A stretch of DNA of 64,000 bases, from assembly GCF_044326205.1 (NCBI RefSeq), contig NZ_JBIRCY010000020.1:50159-114158 (forward strand), written 5' to 3'. Numbering within the stretch: position 1 is the stretch's first letter; each line of letters begins with the position of its first letter. The translations under genes were made by a program, and so were the position numbers. The DNA is from Kumtagia sp044326205 (GTDB lineage: Bacteria > Pseudomonadota > Alphaproteobacteria > Rhizobiales > Rhizobiaceae). Of this stretch, positions 7,669 through 16,317 are shown piece by piece. The notes below the pieces were generated by a model. That model was not told the origin of the DNA. It did no database searches and saw only the letters and a program-made list of their open reading frames with translations.

Positions 7669-8379
7669 CTATTCATCATAGGGATCAATGAGGGCGCCGG
7701 AAGCAACATCCCGCCGCTCACGGCGTATAAGTGTGGCCCGCAATTCCCAATGGGGCATAAACCGGTCAAAACGGAGCGCTTCTCTTAAAGACATTCTCTC
7801 AACGAGTTCAACATGGCCAAACCGTTCTGAACGTTCAATCACACCCTCTGCCGCGCTTGAGAGGTCGAAAACTTGGACCTTCCATGTGTTGTCGTCACCC
7901 CAAACGCATCCGGCCACAAAGCCGGTCGACAGAGATTGCCACTGGCTTACTGATATTAATTCACGCCAATCGGAGTTCCTGGGCTCGCCATCCTTTTCAA
8001 GTGATTCTTCAAACCACCAATCCTCCTTTTCCTCGCCGGTTTCCCTGATTCTCCAAGTCACCTTCTTGTAGATGGGCACATAGAGTTCGACAGGGCAGAA
8101 GCCGTGGGATGCAGGCTCTTCCCCACCAATGTCCCTACAGTCAGGCAGGCTCATTATTCGTGTGGCAGTATAGTTTTTCGAGTACAGTGCGTACCAGGAG
8201 TCGCCAATCGGAAAAGGCTCAAACGTTGATTTGCCAAAACCGGGATAGTCTCGTTCGTATTCACCAACCTGAGCGCCGCCATCGAATATCTTCACCAACG
8301 TAGTTCCAGACCGGCCGCCCTGGCCTGGAATTGCGACCGTCTCCACACAAAACCGCCTGGCGTTCAGGGAAGGTTCCAT
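7669..8379 (-). CDS. Hypothetical protein
   Basis: A 236-residue protein without a signal peptide or membrane segment and without a domain I recognise. It is rich in aromatic and acidic residues (for example EEKEDWWFEESLEKDG), contains several cysteines, and is less GC-rich than the purD and acyl-CoA dehydrogenase genes on either side, which suggests recent acquisition. ATG 8379 is preferred because AAAGG lies nine bases upstream; a TTG three codons earlier is also in frame. It may form a unit with the small zinc-ribbon-like gene just upstream on the same strand. Confidence 0.6.
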   Translation of the reverse strand: MEPSLNARRFCVETVAIPGQGGRSGTTLVKIFDGGAQVGEYERDYPGFGKSTFEPFPIGDSWYALYSKNYTATRIMSLPDCRDIGGEEPASHGFCPVELYVPIYKKVTWRIRETGEEKEDWWFEESLEKDGEPRNSDWRELISVSQWQSLSTGFVAGCVWGDDNTWKVQVFDLSSAAEGVIERSERFGHVELVERMSLREALRFDRFMPHWELRATLIRRERRDVASGALIDPYDE

Positions 8380-8423
8380 AAACTGCAACCTTTATTGCAA
8401 TAGAAAGTTGGTTCGGTTCCCCT

Positions 8424-8648
8424 TCACCGCCCGAACTCGAACGGGTTCGGCGCCGGCATGGATGGCAATGTCCCCTCCGCCTCGCGCCGTTTAAAATGCG
8501 TCAGCGAACACGCCGGCGAGCACAATATGCCTCGATCGGACCAGTAGGCCGGACCGTTCTCGATCTGTCCGTGGTGATAGTTGAAGCCCGGCATGTTGTA
8601 CGGCAGGCCGCATTCGACGCAGCGGCGGGTTTCGGGTCTGGCGAGCAT
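8424..8648 (-). CDS. Small cysteine-rich protein, zinc-ribbon-like
   Basis: A 74-residue protein with two CxxC-type pairs: CVECG near residue 10 and CSPACS near residue 43. These could bind one zinc ion. The segment between them (LPYNMPGFNYHHGQIENGP) is rich in histidine, tyrosine and glycine. It is not a known transcription factor. It precedes the orphan at 7669-8379 on the same strand with a gap of about 44 bases. Confidence 0.6.
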   Translation of the reverse strand: MLARPETRRCVECGLPYNMPGFNYHHGQIENGPAYWSDRGILCSPACSLTHFKRREAEGTLPSMPAPNPFEFGR

Positions 8649-8723
8649 TTTTCGGCCTCGGGCGATCGAGCAGGAGCGTCCTCTCCCTTAGCGCAGAATG
8701 CCGCTGGTGCCGAGCCTCTTCAA

Positions 8724-8752
8724 TTGACGTTTACGTCAAAAGAACCTATCGG
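8724..8752 (+). promoter_or_regulatory. Promoter with overlapping 16-bp palindrome (LiuR/MerR-like site)
   Basis: TTGACGT at 8724-8730 and ACGTCAA at 8733-8739 form a perfect inverted repeat around TT. TTGACG (8724-8729) is also a good -35 hexamer, followed after 17 bases by TATCGG (8747-8752) as a -10. An operator between and over the promoter elements is typical of MerR-family activators. The sequence resembles the ACGTTnACGT-type motif of LiuR, the MerR regulator of branched-chain amino acid and fatty acid degradation in proteobacteria. The next genes encode acyl-CoA metabolism, which fits. Confidence 0.6.
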
Positions 8753-8794
8753 AAAGGCAATGGGGCCGCCGCGTCCCGGGAGGAGAGAGTGCCG

Positions 8795-10567
8795 ATGTAC
8801 CGCGCGCCTGTCGACGAGATCGCCTTCACGCTGAAGCACGTGGCGGGCCTGAAGGCGGCGCTCGATGCGGGCGTGCTCGGCGACCTTTCCGAGGACGTGG
8901 CCGATGCGGTGCTGGCCGAGGCGGGCCGATTCGCCACTGAGGAAGTCGCGCCGTTGCGTGCCAACGGCGACCGTCAGGGTGCGGTGCTGGAAGGCGCTTC
9001 CGTGCACATGCCCGACGGCTGGAAGGAGCTTTACCGCCGCTGGATCGACGGCGGATGGAACGCGCTCTCCGGTCCGGCCGAGTTCGGCGGCCAGGGCCTG
9101 CCCACCATGCTGGCGGTCGCGGCGATCGAAATGTGGAACTCCGGCTCCATGGCCTTCGGCATCGGCCCGACGCTGACCATGGGCGCTGTCGAAGCGCTCC
9201 ACAAACATGCCTCGCCGGAGTTGCAGGCGATCTATTTGGAAAAGCTGGTGTCGGGCGAGTGGATGGGGACGATGAACCTCACCGAGCCGCAGGCGGGCTC
9301 CGATCTGGCGGCATTGCGCACGCGCGCCGAGCGGGCCAGCGACGGTACCTACCGCATCTTCGGCCAGAAAATCTTCATCACCTATGGCGAGCACGATTTT
9401 TCGGACAACATCGTGCACCTCGTTTTGGCGCGGCTGCCCGACGCGCCGGCCGGCACGCGCGGCATTTCGCTGTTTCTGGTGCCGAAATTCCTGGTGAACG
9501 AGGACGGGTCACTAGGCTCCCGCAACGACGTGTTCTGTTCCTCGCTGGAACACAAGCTCGGCATTCATGCCTCGCCGACCTGCACGATGATCTATGGCGA
9601 CGGTTTCGCTGAGGATCGCGAACCGGGCGCCGTCGGCTGGCTGGTGGGCGAGGAGAACAAGGGCCTCGCCTGCATGTTCACGATGATGAACAATGCGCGT
9701 CTCGCCGTCGGCATGCAGGGCGTCGCGGTTGCCGAGGCGGCGTTCCAGAAGGCGTTGGCCTACGCCAATGAGCGCCGGCAAGGCAAAGCGCCGTCCCATG
9801 TGGGTGAAGGCATGGCCCCGATCGTCCACCATCCGGACACCCAGCGCACGCTGCTCACCATGAAGGCGCTGACGCAGGCCGCGCGTTCGATCGCCTATTG
9901 CTGCGCGCATGCCATCGACATGGCGCGCGCCGGCGGCGATGAGGCGGCGTTCTGGCAGGAGCGCGCCAATCTGCTGACGCCGGTGGCGAAGGCCTTTTCC
10001 ACCGATGTCGGCGTCGACGTCGCTTCGCTCGGCGTGCAGGTGCATGGCGGCATGGGTTTCATCGAGGAGACGGGCGCCGCCGCTCTGCTACGCGATGCCC
10101 GCATCGCGCCGATCTATGAAGGCACAAACGGCATCCAGGCGATCGACCTCGTCACGCGGAAACTGCCGCAGTCGGGCGGGGAGCATGTTCGCGGCTATGT
10201 CACCGAACTGCGCCATGACGCGGAGGCACTTCGAAATTCGAATCTCGCGGGGATGGGGCGCAGCGCCGAAAAGATCGAAGGCGCGCTGGACAACCTGCAA
10301 GCCGCGACCGATGCCCTGCTCGCCATGCTGGCGGAGGGTCGCATGCAGGCGGCGTTGGCCGGTGCGACGCCTTATCTCAGGCTGTTCGCGCTCGCCTCGG
10401 GCGCCGCCATGCAGGCGCGGGGTGCAGTGAAATCCGGCGCGGCGGAGCGGATCGCGCTCTGCCGCTTCTTCGCCGAAAACCTTGCGGGCGAGACGGGCGC
10501 GCTGCGCGACCGCGTCATCAATGGCGGCGAGAGTCTCGAAGCGGCCGCAAAAACCCTGATCGCCTGA
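8795..10567 (+). CDS. Acyl-CoA dehydrogenase with C-terminal extension
   Basis: A 590-residue flavoprotein that would oxidise acyl-CoA to 2-enoyl-CoA, passing electrons to ETF. Order of parts: N-terminal extension and helical domain, middle beta domain with MGTMNLTEPQAGSDL and FGQKIFITYGEHD, then the C-terminal helical domain with QVHGGMGFIEETGAAALLRDARI and YEGTNGIQAIDL, where the catalytic glutamate lies, and an additional C-terminal region of about 120 residues. The size matches the large class that includes DmdC and FadE-like enzymes. ATG 8795 has AGGAGAG seven bases upstream; the GTG at 8789 is too close to it. It is co-transcribed with an enoyl-CoA hydratase. Confidence 0.92.
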   Translation: MYRAPVDEIAFTLKHVAGLKAALDAGVLGDLSEDVADAVLAEAGRFATEEVAPLRANGDRQGAVLEGASVHMPDGWKELYRRWIDGGWNALSGPAEFGGQGLPTMLAVAAIEMWNSGSMAFGIGPTLTMGAVEALHKHASPELQAIYLEKLVSGEWMGTMNLTEPQAGSDLAALRTRAERASDGTYRIFGQKIFITYGEHDFSDNIVHLVLARLPDAPAGTRGISLFLVPKFLVNEDGSLGSRNDVFCSSLEHKLGIHASPTCTMIYGDGFAEDREPGAVGWLVGEENKGLACMFTMMNNARLAVGMQGVAVAEAAFQKALAYANERRQGKAPSHVGEGMAPIVHHPDTQRTLLTMKALTQAARSIAYCCAHAIDMARAGGDEAAFWQERANLLTPVAKAFSTDVGVDVASLGVQVHGGMGFIEETGAAALLRDARIAPIYEGTNGIQAIDLVTRKLPQSGGEHVRGYVTELRHDAEALRNSNLAGMGRSAEKIEGALDNLQAATDALLAMLAEGRMQAALAGATPYLRLFALASGAAMQARGAVKSGAAERIALCRFFAENLAGETGALRDRVINGGESLEAAAKTLIA

Positions 10568-10581
10568 ACCGGAGGAACAGT

Positions 10582-11337
10582 GTGAGCGACCATATCATGA
10601 TCGAACGGCGCGGCGCGGTGCAGGTCATCCGCCTGAACCGGCCGGACAAGAAGAACGCCATCACCCGCGCCATGTATGGCGCGTTGTCGGCGGCTCTCGC
10701 CGCCGGCGACGCCGACCCGGCGGTGCGCGTCCATGTCTTCCTCGGCGTGCCCGGCGCTTTTTCCGCCGGCAACGACCTCGCCGACTTCATGGCGGTGGCG
10801 ATGGGCGGCGATGGCGGCACGGAAGTCTGGGATTTCCTGCTGGCGCTGGCGACGGTGGAAAAGCCGATGATTTCGGGTGTCGATGGCATCGCCGTCGGCA
10901 TCGGCGCGACGCTCAACCTGCACTGCGACATTACCATCGCCACCACCCGCACCGCGTTCCATACGCCCTTCGTCGATCTGGGGCTGGTTCCGGAGGCGGC
11001 GTCCAGCCTGCTGGCGCCGAAACTGCTCGGTCACCAGCGCGCCTTCGCGCTGCTTGGGCTGGGCGAGCCGCTGCCGGCCGAAGGCGCGCTTGCCGCGGGG
11101 CTGATCCATGCCATCGCGCCGGAGGACCGGCTGGAGGCCGACACGCTGGCCATGGCGGACAAGATCGCAGCCAAGCCGCCGGAAGCGCTGAAGATTGCCC
11201 GCGACCTGATGCGCGGCCCGCGCGATGCGGTCGTCGCGCGCATCAACGAAGAAAACGAGCATTTTCGCGCCCGGCTGAAGTCGGACGAGGCGCGCAACGC
11301 CTTCGCCGCCTTCCTATCACGCAAGAAACAGGGTTGA
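10582..11337 (+). CDS. Enoyl-CoA hydratase/isomerase family protein
   Basis: A 251-residue crotonase-fold protein. RLNRPDKKNAITRAMYGAL is the family signature at the N-terminus, FSAGNDLADF forms the first oxyanion-hole segment, and GVDGIAVGIGATLNLHCDI the second. TPFVDLGLVPEAASSLL includes the position of an active-site glutamate. It probably hydrates or isomerises the enoyl-CoA made by the dehydrogenase encoded 14 bases upstream. Start is GTG at 10582 behind GGAGGA. The exact substrate is not deducible. Confidence 0.9.
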   Translation: MSDHIMIERRGAVQVIRLNRPDKKNAITRAMYGALSAALAAGDADPAVRVHVFLGVPGAFSAGNDLADFMAVAMGGDGGTEVWDFLLALATVEKPMISGVDGIAVGIGATLNLHCDITIATTRTAFHTPFVDLGLVPEAASSLLAPKLLGHQRAFALLGLGEPLPAEGALAAGLIHAIAPEDRLEADTLAMADKIAAKPPEALKIARDLMRGPRDAVVARINEENEHFRARLKSDEARNAFAAFLSRKKQG

Positions 11338-11351
11338 CGCCGAAAACCCCC

Positions 11352-11377
11352 GCCGGCCGCGATTGAACGCGGCCGGC
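11352..11377. terminator. Strong hairpin between convergent genes
   Basis: GCCGGCCGCG (11352-11361) pairs perfectly with CGCGGCCGGC (11368-11377) around ATTGAA. It lies 14 bases after the enoyl-CoA hydratase stop and about 75 bases beyond the end of the convergent BA14K-like gene. There is no T-run, so it may act as a pause or RNA-stabilising element rather than a classical intrinsic terminator. Confidence 0.55.
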
Positions 11378-11450
11378 TGCGGGTAACCGATTCGGGTCGG
11401 GTTCATGTGGCCGGCTGGCGACGACTTTTCACCCGGTTATGCCTGGATGG

Positions 11451-11870
11451 TCACACCGGCGCGTAGCAGATGTGCCGGTAGCCGTAACCGTCCCGAAACG
11501 TGTTGTTGTAGGGGTTGTAGTTCGCATGGTGCTCGTAGCACCAGCGGACATGCGCATTGCCGGCCGGCGCGACCCGTTCATAGACCGGCGGCGAGGCGAG
11601 CGCGTTACCGATGATGGCGCCGGTGACGAAACCGGCCGCCGGCGGAATCCACCAGCCGCCGTAGCCGCCATGGCGATAGTAGCGATGGCCCCAGTCACCG
11701 CCGCCATGCCACCCGCCACCGCCATGCCGACCATGATCGTAGCGCACATCAGTGAAGCCGGCTTGATCAGACGCCAGGGAAGGCCCACCCATCGCATAGG
11801 CGGGAGCGGTGGAAGCCATTACGGCGAGCGACATTGCCGCCGCGCAGGCAGAGCACAGGAGCTTGTACAT
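11451..11870 (-). CDS. BA14K-like exported protein
   Basis: A 139-residue protein with a clear signal peptide (MYKLLCSACAAAMSLAVMA, cleavage near APAYA) followed by a histidine/glycine/tyrosine-rich segment and a short hydrophobic stretch (AAGFVTGAIIGNALA). The C-terminal pattern HVRWCYEHHANYNPYNNTF followed by GYGYRHIC matches the BA14K family, first known as a Brucella immunoreactive protein with lectin-like properties. It probably sits in the periplasm or envelope. A hairpin (GGCAACC/GGTTGCC at 11923-11940) lies in its upstream region. Confidence 0.75.
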   Translation of the reverse strand: MYKLLCSACAAAMSLAVMASTAPAYAMGGPSLASDQAGFTDVRYDHGRHGGGGWHGGGDWGHRYYRHGGYGGWWIPPAAGFVTGAIIGNALASPPVYERVAPAGNAHVRWCYEHHANYNPYNNTFRDGYGYRHICYAPV

Positions 11871-12100
11871 TTCGAAACCTCATGAATCATGCGCCCGCTG
11901 GGGCCACCGGAATCAACGGCGCGGCAACCGCCAGGTTGCCATTAAATCTTTGTAATCCGTGCCGTTGAAACGCCGGCATCGTGGCTGTGGCCGAACTGTC
12001 TGGCGCCAGTTGAATGACGCCGCGTCAACACCTATTTTCGCTAGGGCTGTGCGGATATGGTCACATGGGCGTTGTCGATGCCGGTAGAGGGAAAGAGGCG

Positions 12101-13045
12101 ATGGAGACCGCCAACCGCAAGCTGACCACCGTCTTTTCCGCCGACGTGCAAGGTTTTTCGCGGCTGATGGAAGCCGACGAGGAAGGCACTTTCGCGACCC
12201 TAAAGGCCTATCGCGACGCGATGGCTCGCCTGATAGCCGGACATGGTGGGCGCGTCGTCAACACCTGGGGCGACGGCGTGATTGCCGAGTTCCCGAGCGT
12301 GGTCGCGGCGGTGCGCGCGGCGGTCGACGTCCAGAACGAACTGGCGACGAACAATGCCGAGCGCCCCGACGGCGAGCGCATGTTCTTCCGCATCGGCATC
12401 AATCTCGGCGACGTCATCGTCGACGGCAACGACATCTACGGCGACGGCGTCAACATCGCCGCGCGGCTGCAGGCCGAAGCCAAGGCCGGCGGCATCCTGA
12501 TCTCCAACACCGTTTACGACCAGGTGCGCAACAAGATGCCGGTCGGCTTCGAGTTTTTGGGCAACCTGTCGGTCAAGAACATCGACGAGGCGATTCCGAG
12601 CTACGCGGTGCGCATCGGCGAGCCGGCCGCCGCGCAGGCGGCGAACTGGGGCCGGCAGGCGGCCGAACGGGCGGCGCGGCCAATGCCGGCGATGGCGGAG
12701 GAGCACGCTTCCGGGTCACGCCTCAACGTGCTGGGGTTTCGCCTCGACCGCAAGCAGGCGACCCTCGTCGTGATCGGCGTCGCGCTGGTGGCGATCAACC
12801 TCATCGCCTCGCCGCAGGTGTTCTGGGCGCGCTGGCCGCTTCTCGTGTTCGCTCTGATTGCCGGCCTCGACTGGGCGCGCCGCACCACACGTTTCGGCCG
12901 TACCCATGCGATCCTGCTTGTCATGGGCCTGTTCATCACCGGCATAAACCTGGCGTCGTGGCAGGGCGAGTTCTGGGCCGTCTGGCCGCTGCTCGCCTTT
13001 GCGTTTGTCGCCGCGGCGCGCTGGCTGATGCGCAGAAGCGCGTAG
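12101..13045 (+). CDS. Class III adenylate/guanylate cyclase with duplicated two-helix membrane tail
   Basis: A 314-residue protein. Residues 5-175 are a class III cyclase catalytic domain: FSADVQGFSRLMEADEEGT with metal-binding Asp15, NTWGDGVIAEF with Asp58, and INLGDVIVDGNDIYGDGVN. It should make cAMP (or cGMP) in the cytoplasm. After a low-complexity linker, residues 223-260 and 273-311 are two copies of the same two-helix unit (AINLIASPQVFWARWPLL and GINLASWQGEFWAVWPLL), giving about four membrane segments. ATG 12101 is chosen because GAGGGAAAGAGG precedes it; an in-frame ATG at 12014 lacks one. The membrane anchor at the C-terminus is unusual for these cyclases. Confidence 0.88.
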   Translation: METANRKLTTVFSADVQGFSRLMEADEEGTFATLKAYRDAMARLIAGHGGRVVNTWGDGVIAEFPSVVAAVRAAVDVQNELATNNAERPDGERMFFRIGINLGDVIVDGNDIYGDGVNIAARLQAEAKAGGILISNTVYDQVRNKMPVGFEFLGNLSVKNIDEAIPSYAVRIGEPAAAQAANWGRQAAERAARPMPAMAEEHASGSRLNVLGFRLDRKQATLVVIGVALVAINLIASPQVFWARWPLLVFALIAGLDWARRTTRFGRTHAILLVMGLFITGINLASWQGEFWAVWPLLAFAFVAAARWLMRRSA

Positions 13046-13116
13046 CGCGCGGCTATCCTTCGGCCTTTGCCCTGTCGGTTACCGTGCCGGCTGCGTGCTG
13101 AACAAAAGAGCGCGAA

Positions 13117-13731
13117 TCACGGATAAAGCCGCGCCTTCGCCCAGCCGTCACCGTCGCGCGTGAAAATCACGCGGTCGTGCAGGCGGAACGGGCGGTCGTG
13201 CCAGAACTCCATCGACGACGGCATGATGCGGAATCCCGACCAATATTTTGGGCGCGGGATGCTGCCGATCGGGTATTTCGCCGTGCATTCGGCCACCGCC
13301 TTTTCCAGCGCGAAGCGGCTTTCCAGCGGCCGCGACTGCTTCGATGCCCAGGCGCCGATGCGGCTGCCGCGCGGGCGGGTGGCATAGTAGTCATCCGCTT
13401 CCGCATCCGAGACGATCTCGACCGGGCCGCGGATGCGCACCTGCCGGCGCAGCGACTTCCAGTGAAAACACATGGCGGCCTTCATGGTGCCAAGAATCTC
13501 GCGGCCCTTGGCGCTCTCGAAATTGGTGTAGAAGACAAAACCGCGTTCATCAAAACCCTTCAGCAGCACCATGCGGACATTCGGCATGCCGTCGGCATCG
13601 ACGGTTGCCAGCGCCACGCCGTTCGGATCGTTGGTTTCGCTCTTCGTCGCGTCCTCCAGCCATTCCGCGAAAAGCCGGAACGGCTCGGTGCTTTCGGTGA
13701 AGTCACCGCTTCTTAACGTGTCCTGGTTCAT
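13117..13731 (-). CDS. pdxH: Pyridoxamine 5'-phosphate oxidase
   Basis: FMN enzyme that makes pyridoxal 5'-phosphate from the pyridoxine or pyridoxamine phosphates. The 204-residue length is standard. FMN-binding segments are NVRMVLLKGFDERGFVFYT, SAKGREI and FHWKSLRRQVRIRG; the C-terminal signature region includes YWSGFRIMPSSMEFW and RLHDRVIF. Start ATG 13731 has GGAGGCGGAGA immediately upstream; the 20-codon in-frame extension is rejected. It diverges from the lipoprotein gene at 13777. Confidence 0.96.
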   Translation of the reverse strand: MNQDTLRSGDFTESTEPFRLFAEWLEDATKSETNDPNGVALATVDADGMPNVRMVLLKGFDERGFVFYTNFESAKGREILGTMKAAMCFHWKSLRRQVRIRGPVEIVSDAEADDYYATRPRGSRIGAWASKQSRPLESRFALEKAVAECTAKYPIGSIPRPKYWSGFRIMPSSMEFWHDRPFRLHDRVIFTRDGDGWAKARLYP

Positions 13732-13776
13732 TCTCCGCCTCCATTCCGTCCGGCAGTGCGGGGAGATTGCCGATTG

Positions 13777-14235
13777 TTGAGAGGCGCGCAAGCCTCAGTG
13801 GACGTTCATTGTTGTCCGGCGCGCCGCGCCGGCCTGCTTGCAGCCGTTCTGGCCTCACTGGTTTTGGGTGGATGCGCGTCCGGCGGCTTCAGCCTTTCCA
13901 AGGCCGAGACCGATCCGACGATCCTCACGGGCTCCGTTGGCGACGCGCCCGCCGCAACGGCAAGCCCCGAACAGATTTCCGATGAGGCGACGATCCGCAA
14001 CGCCGTGTCGTCGGCCGACGTCGAATCACTGAAGGGCGCACCGATCCCCTGGGCCAATGCCGATACCGGCGCGCGCGGCGCGATCAGCAGCCTGGTCGAG
14101 GACAAAAGCGCCGGCATGCTCTGCCGCCGTTTCGTCACCTCGCGGGAAAGTTTCGACGGGGTGGCGCTCTACAACGGGCAGGTCTGCATGGTCGCGCCCG
14201 GCGCTTGGCGAATGGAGCGATTTGGCGCATCCTGA
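13777..14235 (+). CDS. RT0821/Lpp0805-type surface lipoprotein
   Basis: A probable outer-membrane or surface lipoprotein of about 152 residues. The N-terminal hydrophobic helix ends in LVLGGCASGG, a canonical lipobox, so the mature protein starts at that cysteine. The mature part (TILTGSVGDAP near the start, then LCRRFVTSRESFDGVALYN and GQVCMVAPGAWRMERF) fits the RT0821/Lpp0805 surface-protein family, which has a two-cysteine compact domain. No ATG is available; TTG at 13777 or 13774 after GGGGAG is the likeliest start, with GTG 13756 also in frame. Confidence 0.72.
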   Translation: MRGAQASVDVHCCPARRAGLLAAVLASLVLGGCASGGFSLSKAETDPTILTGSVGDAPAATASPEQISDEATIRNAVSSADVESLKGAPIPWANADTGARGAISSLVEDKSAGMLCRRFVTSRESFDGVALYNGQVCMVAPGAWRMERFGAS

Positions 14236-14336
14236 CCCGGTGAATCAGCTTGCTTCTTTCGTTCCGCCCTCTGGAATTTGTTCCTAGTGCGACGCATATA
14301 AGGGGCGACATCAACCCCATGCCGCAGGCAGTATGA

Positions 14337-15254
14337 ATGCGCGATCCCTATGAGGTGCTGGGCGTTGCGAAGACCGCGACGGCCAAGGACATAAAATCGG
14401 CCTACCGAAAGCTGGCCAAGAAATACCACCCGGATCAGAATCCCGACGATCCGAAGGCCAAGGAGCGCTTCAACGCAGCGACCCAGGCCTACGACATCGT
14501 CGGCGATGACAAGAACCGCGGGGCCTACGACCGTGGCGAGATCGATGCCGAGGGCAAGCCGAAGTTCCAGGGTTTCGAGGGACATCCCGGCGGGGATCCG
14601 TTCGCCGGATTCCGCAGGCAGCAGGGACCGGGCGGGTCGCGTTTCGAGTTCCGCACCGGTGGCGGCGAAGCGGCCGACATTTTCAGCGAGATTTTTGGCC
14701 AGGGCGGTTTTCCGGGCGGCGGTCAGGGTTTTCCAGGCGGACGCGGCATGCGCCAGCCTCCGGTCGGGGAGGATCTGAACGCCACGCTCGATGTCAGCAT
14801 CGAGGAACTCGCAACGGCTGCGAAGGTCAGCGCGATCTTCCCTGACGGCCGCAAGCTGGCGGTGAAACTGCCGGCCTATGTCGAGGAAGGCCAGACGATC
14901 AGGCTGAAGGGCCAGGGCGAACAGGGGCCAGGCGGCGCGGGCGACGCGCTGGTCAAAATCCATATCCGCAGGCACGCGCGCTACCGCATCGAGGGTCGCG
15001 ACCTGCATGTCGACCAGCCGGTTCCGCTGGAAGACGCGGTGCTCGGCGAAAAGGTCGCCGTCGAGACGCCGACCGGCAAGGTGGCCGTCACCGTGCCACC
15101 ATGGTCGAGCTCCGACAAGGTGCTGCGGCTGAAGGGCAGGGGGCTGCCTGTCAAGACCGGAGGCCATGCCGACCTCTACGTCCACCTGCGCGTCATGCTT
15201 CCGGAAACGCCGGATCCCGAGCTGGAGGCGCTGGCGCGCAAGCGGCGCGGCTGA
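14337..15254 (+). CDS. DnaJ C-terminal-domain co-chaperone (CbpA-type)
   Basis: A 305-residue type II J-protein. The J-domain occupies residues 1-70 with the HPD motif at His31 (KKYHPDQNP), needed to stimulate DnaK ATPase. A glycine/phenylalanine-rich linker follows (residues 75-140), then two DnaJ C-terminal beta-sandwich domains (EDLNATLDVSIEEL and HIRRHARYRIEGRDLHVD). The zinc-finger of classical DnaJ is absent, as in CbpA. It acts in the cytoplasm on unfolded clients. The start ATG 14337 fits the family; its ribosome-binding site is weak. Confidence 0.92.
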   Translation: MRDPYEVLGVAKTATAKDIKSAYRKLAKKYHPDQNPDDPKAKERFNAATQAYDIVGDDKNRGAYDRGEIDAEGKPKFQGFEGHPGGDPFAGFRRQQGPGGSRFEFRTGGGEAADIFSEIFGQGGFPGGGQGFPGGRGMRQPPVGEDLNATLDVSIEELATAAKVSAIFPDGRKLAVKLPAYVEEGQTIRLKGQGEQGPGGAGDALVKIHIRRHARYRIEGRDLHVDQPVPLEDAVLGEKVAVETPTGKVAVTVPPWSSSDKVLRLKGRGLPVKTGGHADLYVHLRVMLPETPDPELEALARKRRG

Positions 15255-15299
15255 GACGACGCTGCCGGGTTTCGCCCAAAGGCCGCGGAAAGGCGAAGC

Positions 15300-15959
15300 T
15301 CAGGTCTGAATTTTCGAGGAAGCTTCCTCCATCGAAGTCTCCTCGATCTGTCGGATCGTCTCGCCGAAGCGGCGAAGCGCCTGCCTGACGGGGACGTGCC
15401 TGCTCTCGATCTCCAGCAGGATCATCGTTTCGCTGCCGAGGAAAACGGCGCTGACGAGGCTGGCCACTTCGGCTGCGGAAAACTGCCCGAGACCGCCGAA
15501 CTTCCGGGCGGCTTCCTCGGCTAGCCCGGCCAGCAGCTCGAACCAGCCACGCAGATCGCGGCGCACCGCCTTGGCTATTTCAGGGCTCGACCAGCTCGCT
15601 GCGATCATTTCGTGCAGGACGCGGACGTAGCCGGACGCGAGATCCTCGTCGAGATGATCGCATGCACGCTCCCAACGGCGCCACAGCGGCATATCAGCGG
15701 CGAAAGTCGCGGCCTGGCGCTTTAGCAGGCGTTCGTTCAGATGATCGAGCAAAGCCAGGATCAGGCGCTCCTTGGAGCCGAAATGATAGTGGATCTGGCT
15801 CAGCGGAACGCCGGCTTCCTCGGCGACGCGCCGCGTCGACAGCTCGGCATAACCATCGCGGTTCAGACATATCTCGGCGGCTGCCAGCAGGTCGGCCCGC
15901 GTGTCACGTCTTGCCCCAGGCGAAGTCCCGGCAGGCGATTGGCGTGAACTGTCTTTCAT
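15300..15959 (-). CDS. TetR-family transcriptional regulator
   Basis: A 219-residue TetR-type repressor. The helix-turn-helix is in residues about 20-65: ADLLAAAEICLNRDGYAE then RRVAEEAGVPLSQIHYHFG and SKERLILALLDHL. The remaining helical part is the ligand-binding and dimerisation domain, with no visible ligand clue. ATG 15959 is taken from where homology begins. It diverges from the MddA-like methyltransferase gene, so it may control that cluster through the palindrome at 16276-16291. Confidence 0.88.
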   Translation of the reverse strand: MKDSSRQSPAGTSPGARRDTRADLLAAAEICLNRDGYAELSTRRVAEEAGVPLSQIHYHFGSKERLILALLDHLNERLLKRQAATFAADMPLWRRWERACDHLDEDLASGYVRVLHEMIAASWSSPEIAKAVRRDLRGWFELLAGLAEEAARKFGGLGQFSAAEVASLVSAVFLGSETMILLEIESRHVPVRQALRRFGETIRQIEETSMEEASSKIQT

Positions 15960-16317
15960 CAGGTATTCCCGTCGCACGATGGGACACGCTGAGGGCGGGT
16001 CATGGCATCTCCTATCCACGGCCGCGCCACCATACTCAGAGCATTTCCCGACGGCCAAGACCTCATTCTGGTTTCTCATCGGGCAAGACGGGATGAGTAC
16101 TTGCTGAGCGGCCAGGCAAAGCTGTGCGCCGGGCGGGGTCATGGCGCGGGCAGGTCCCCGACGAAACACACTGCCGTCGACATATGAAGAATCGGGCTGT
16201 TCTCCGCCTCTTGGTTCGTCGCAAAATCGACAAAGTTGACATTTCCACATTGTTGTGGTTTCTATCACATATCAGTCGGTCGATCGACCGAATTCTGTCG
16301 ACATTTTGGAGGAGATA
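15960..16317. promoter_or_regulatory. Divergent regulatory region with perfect 16-bp palindrome
   Basis: A 358-base non-coding stretch between a TetR regulator and the methyltransferase genes. TCGGTCGATCGACCGA at 16276-16291 is a perfect 16-base palindrome, 26 bases before the MddA-like start. Upstream, TTGACA (16237-16242) is an ideal -35; a clear -10 is lacking (TTCTAT at 16260-16265 is poor), which would suit a regulated promoter. A related sequence, CGGTCGATCGAGG (17138-17150), recurs just before the second methyltransferase gene. I infer that the palindrome is the TetR operator. GGAGGAG at 16309-16315 is the ribosome-binding site of the next gene. Confidence 0.55.

Noticed and set aside
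11923..11940. Hairpin GGCAACC/GGTTGCC followed by ATTAAATCTTT as a terminator
   Set aside because: It lies upstream of both divergent genes, so there is no transcript for it to end; it may be part of a leader.
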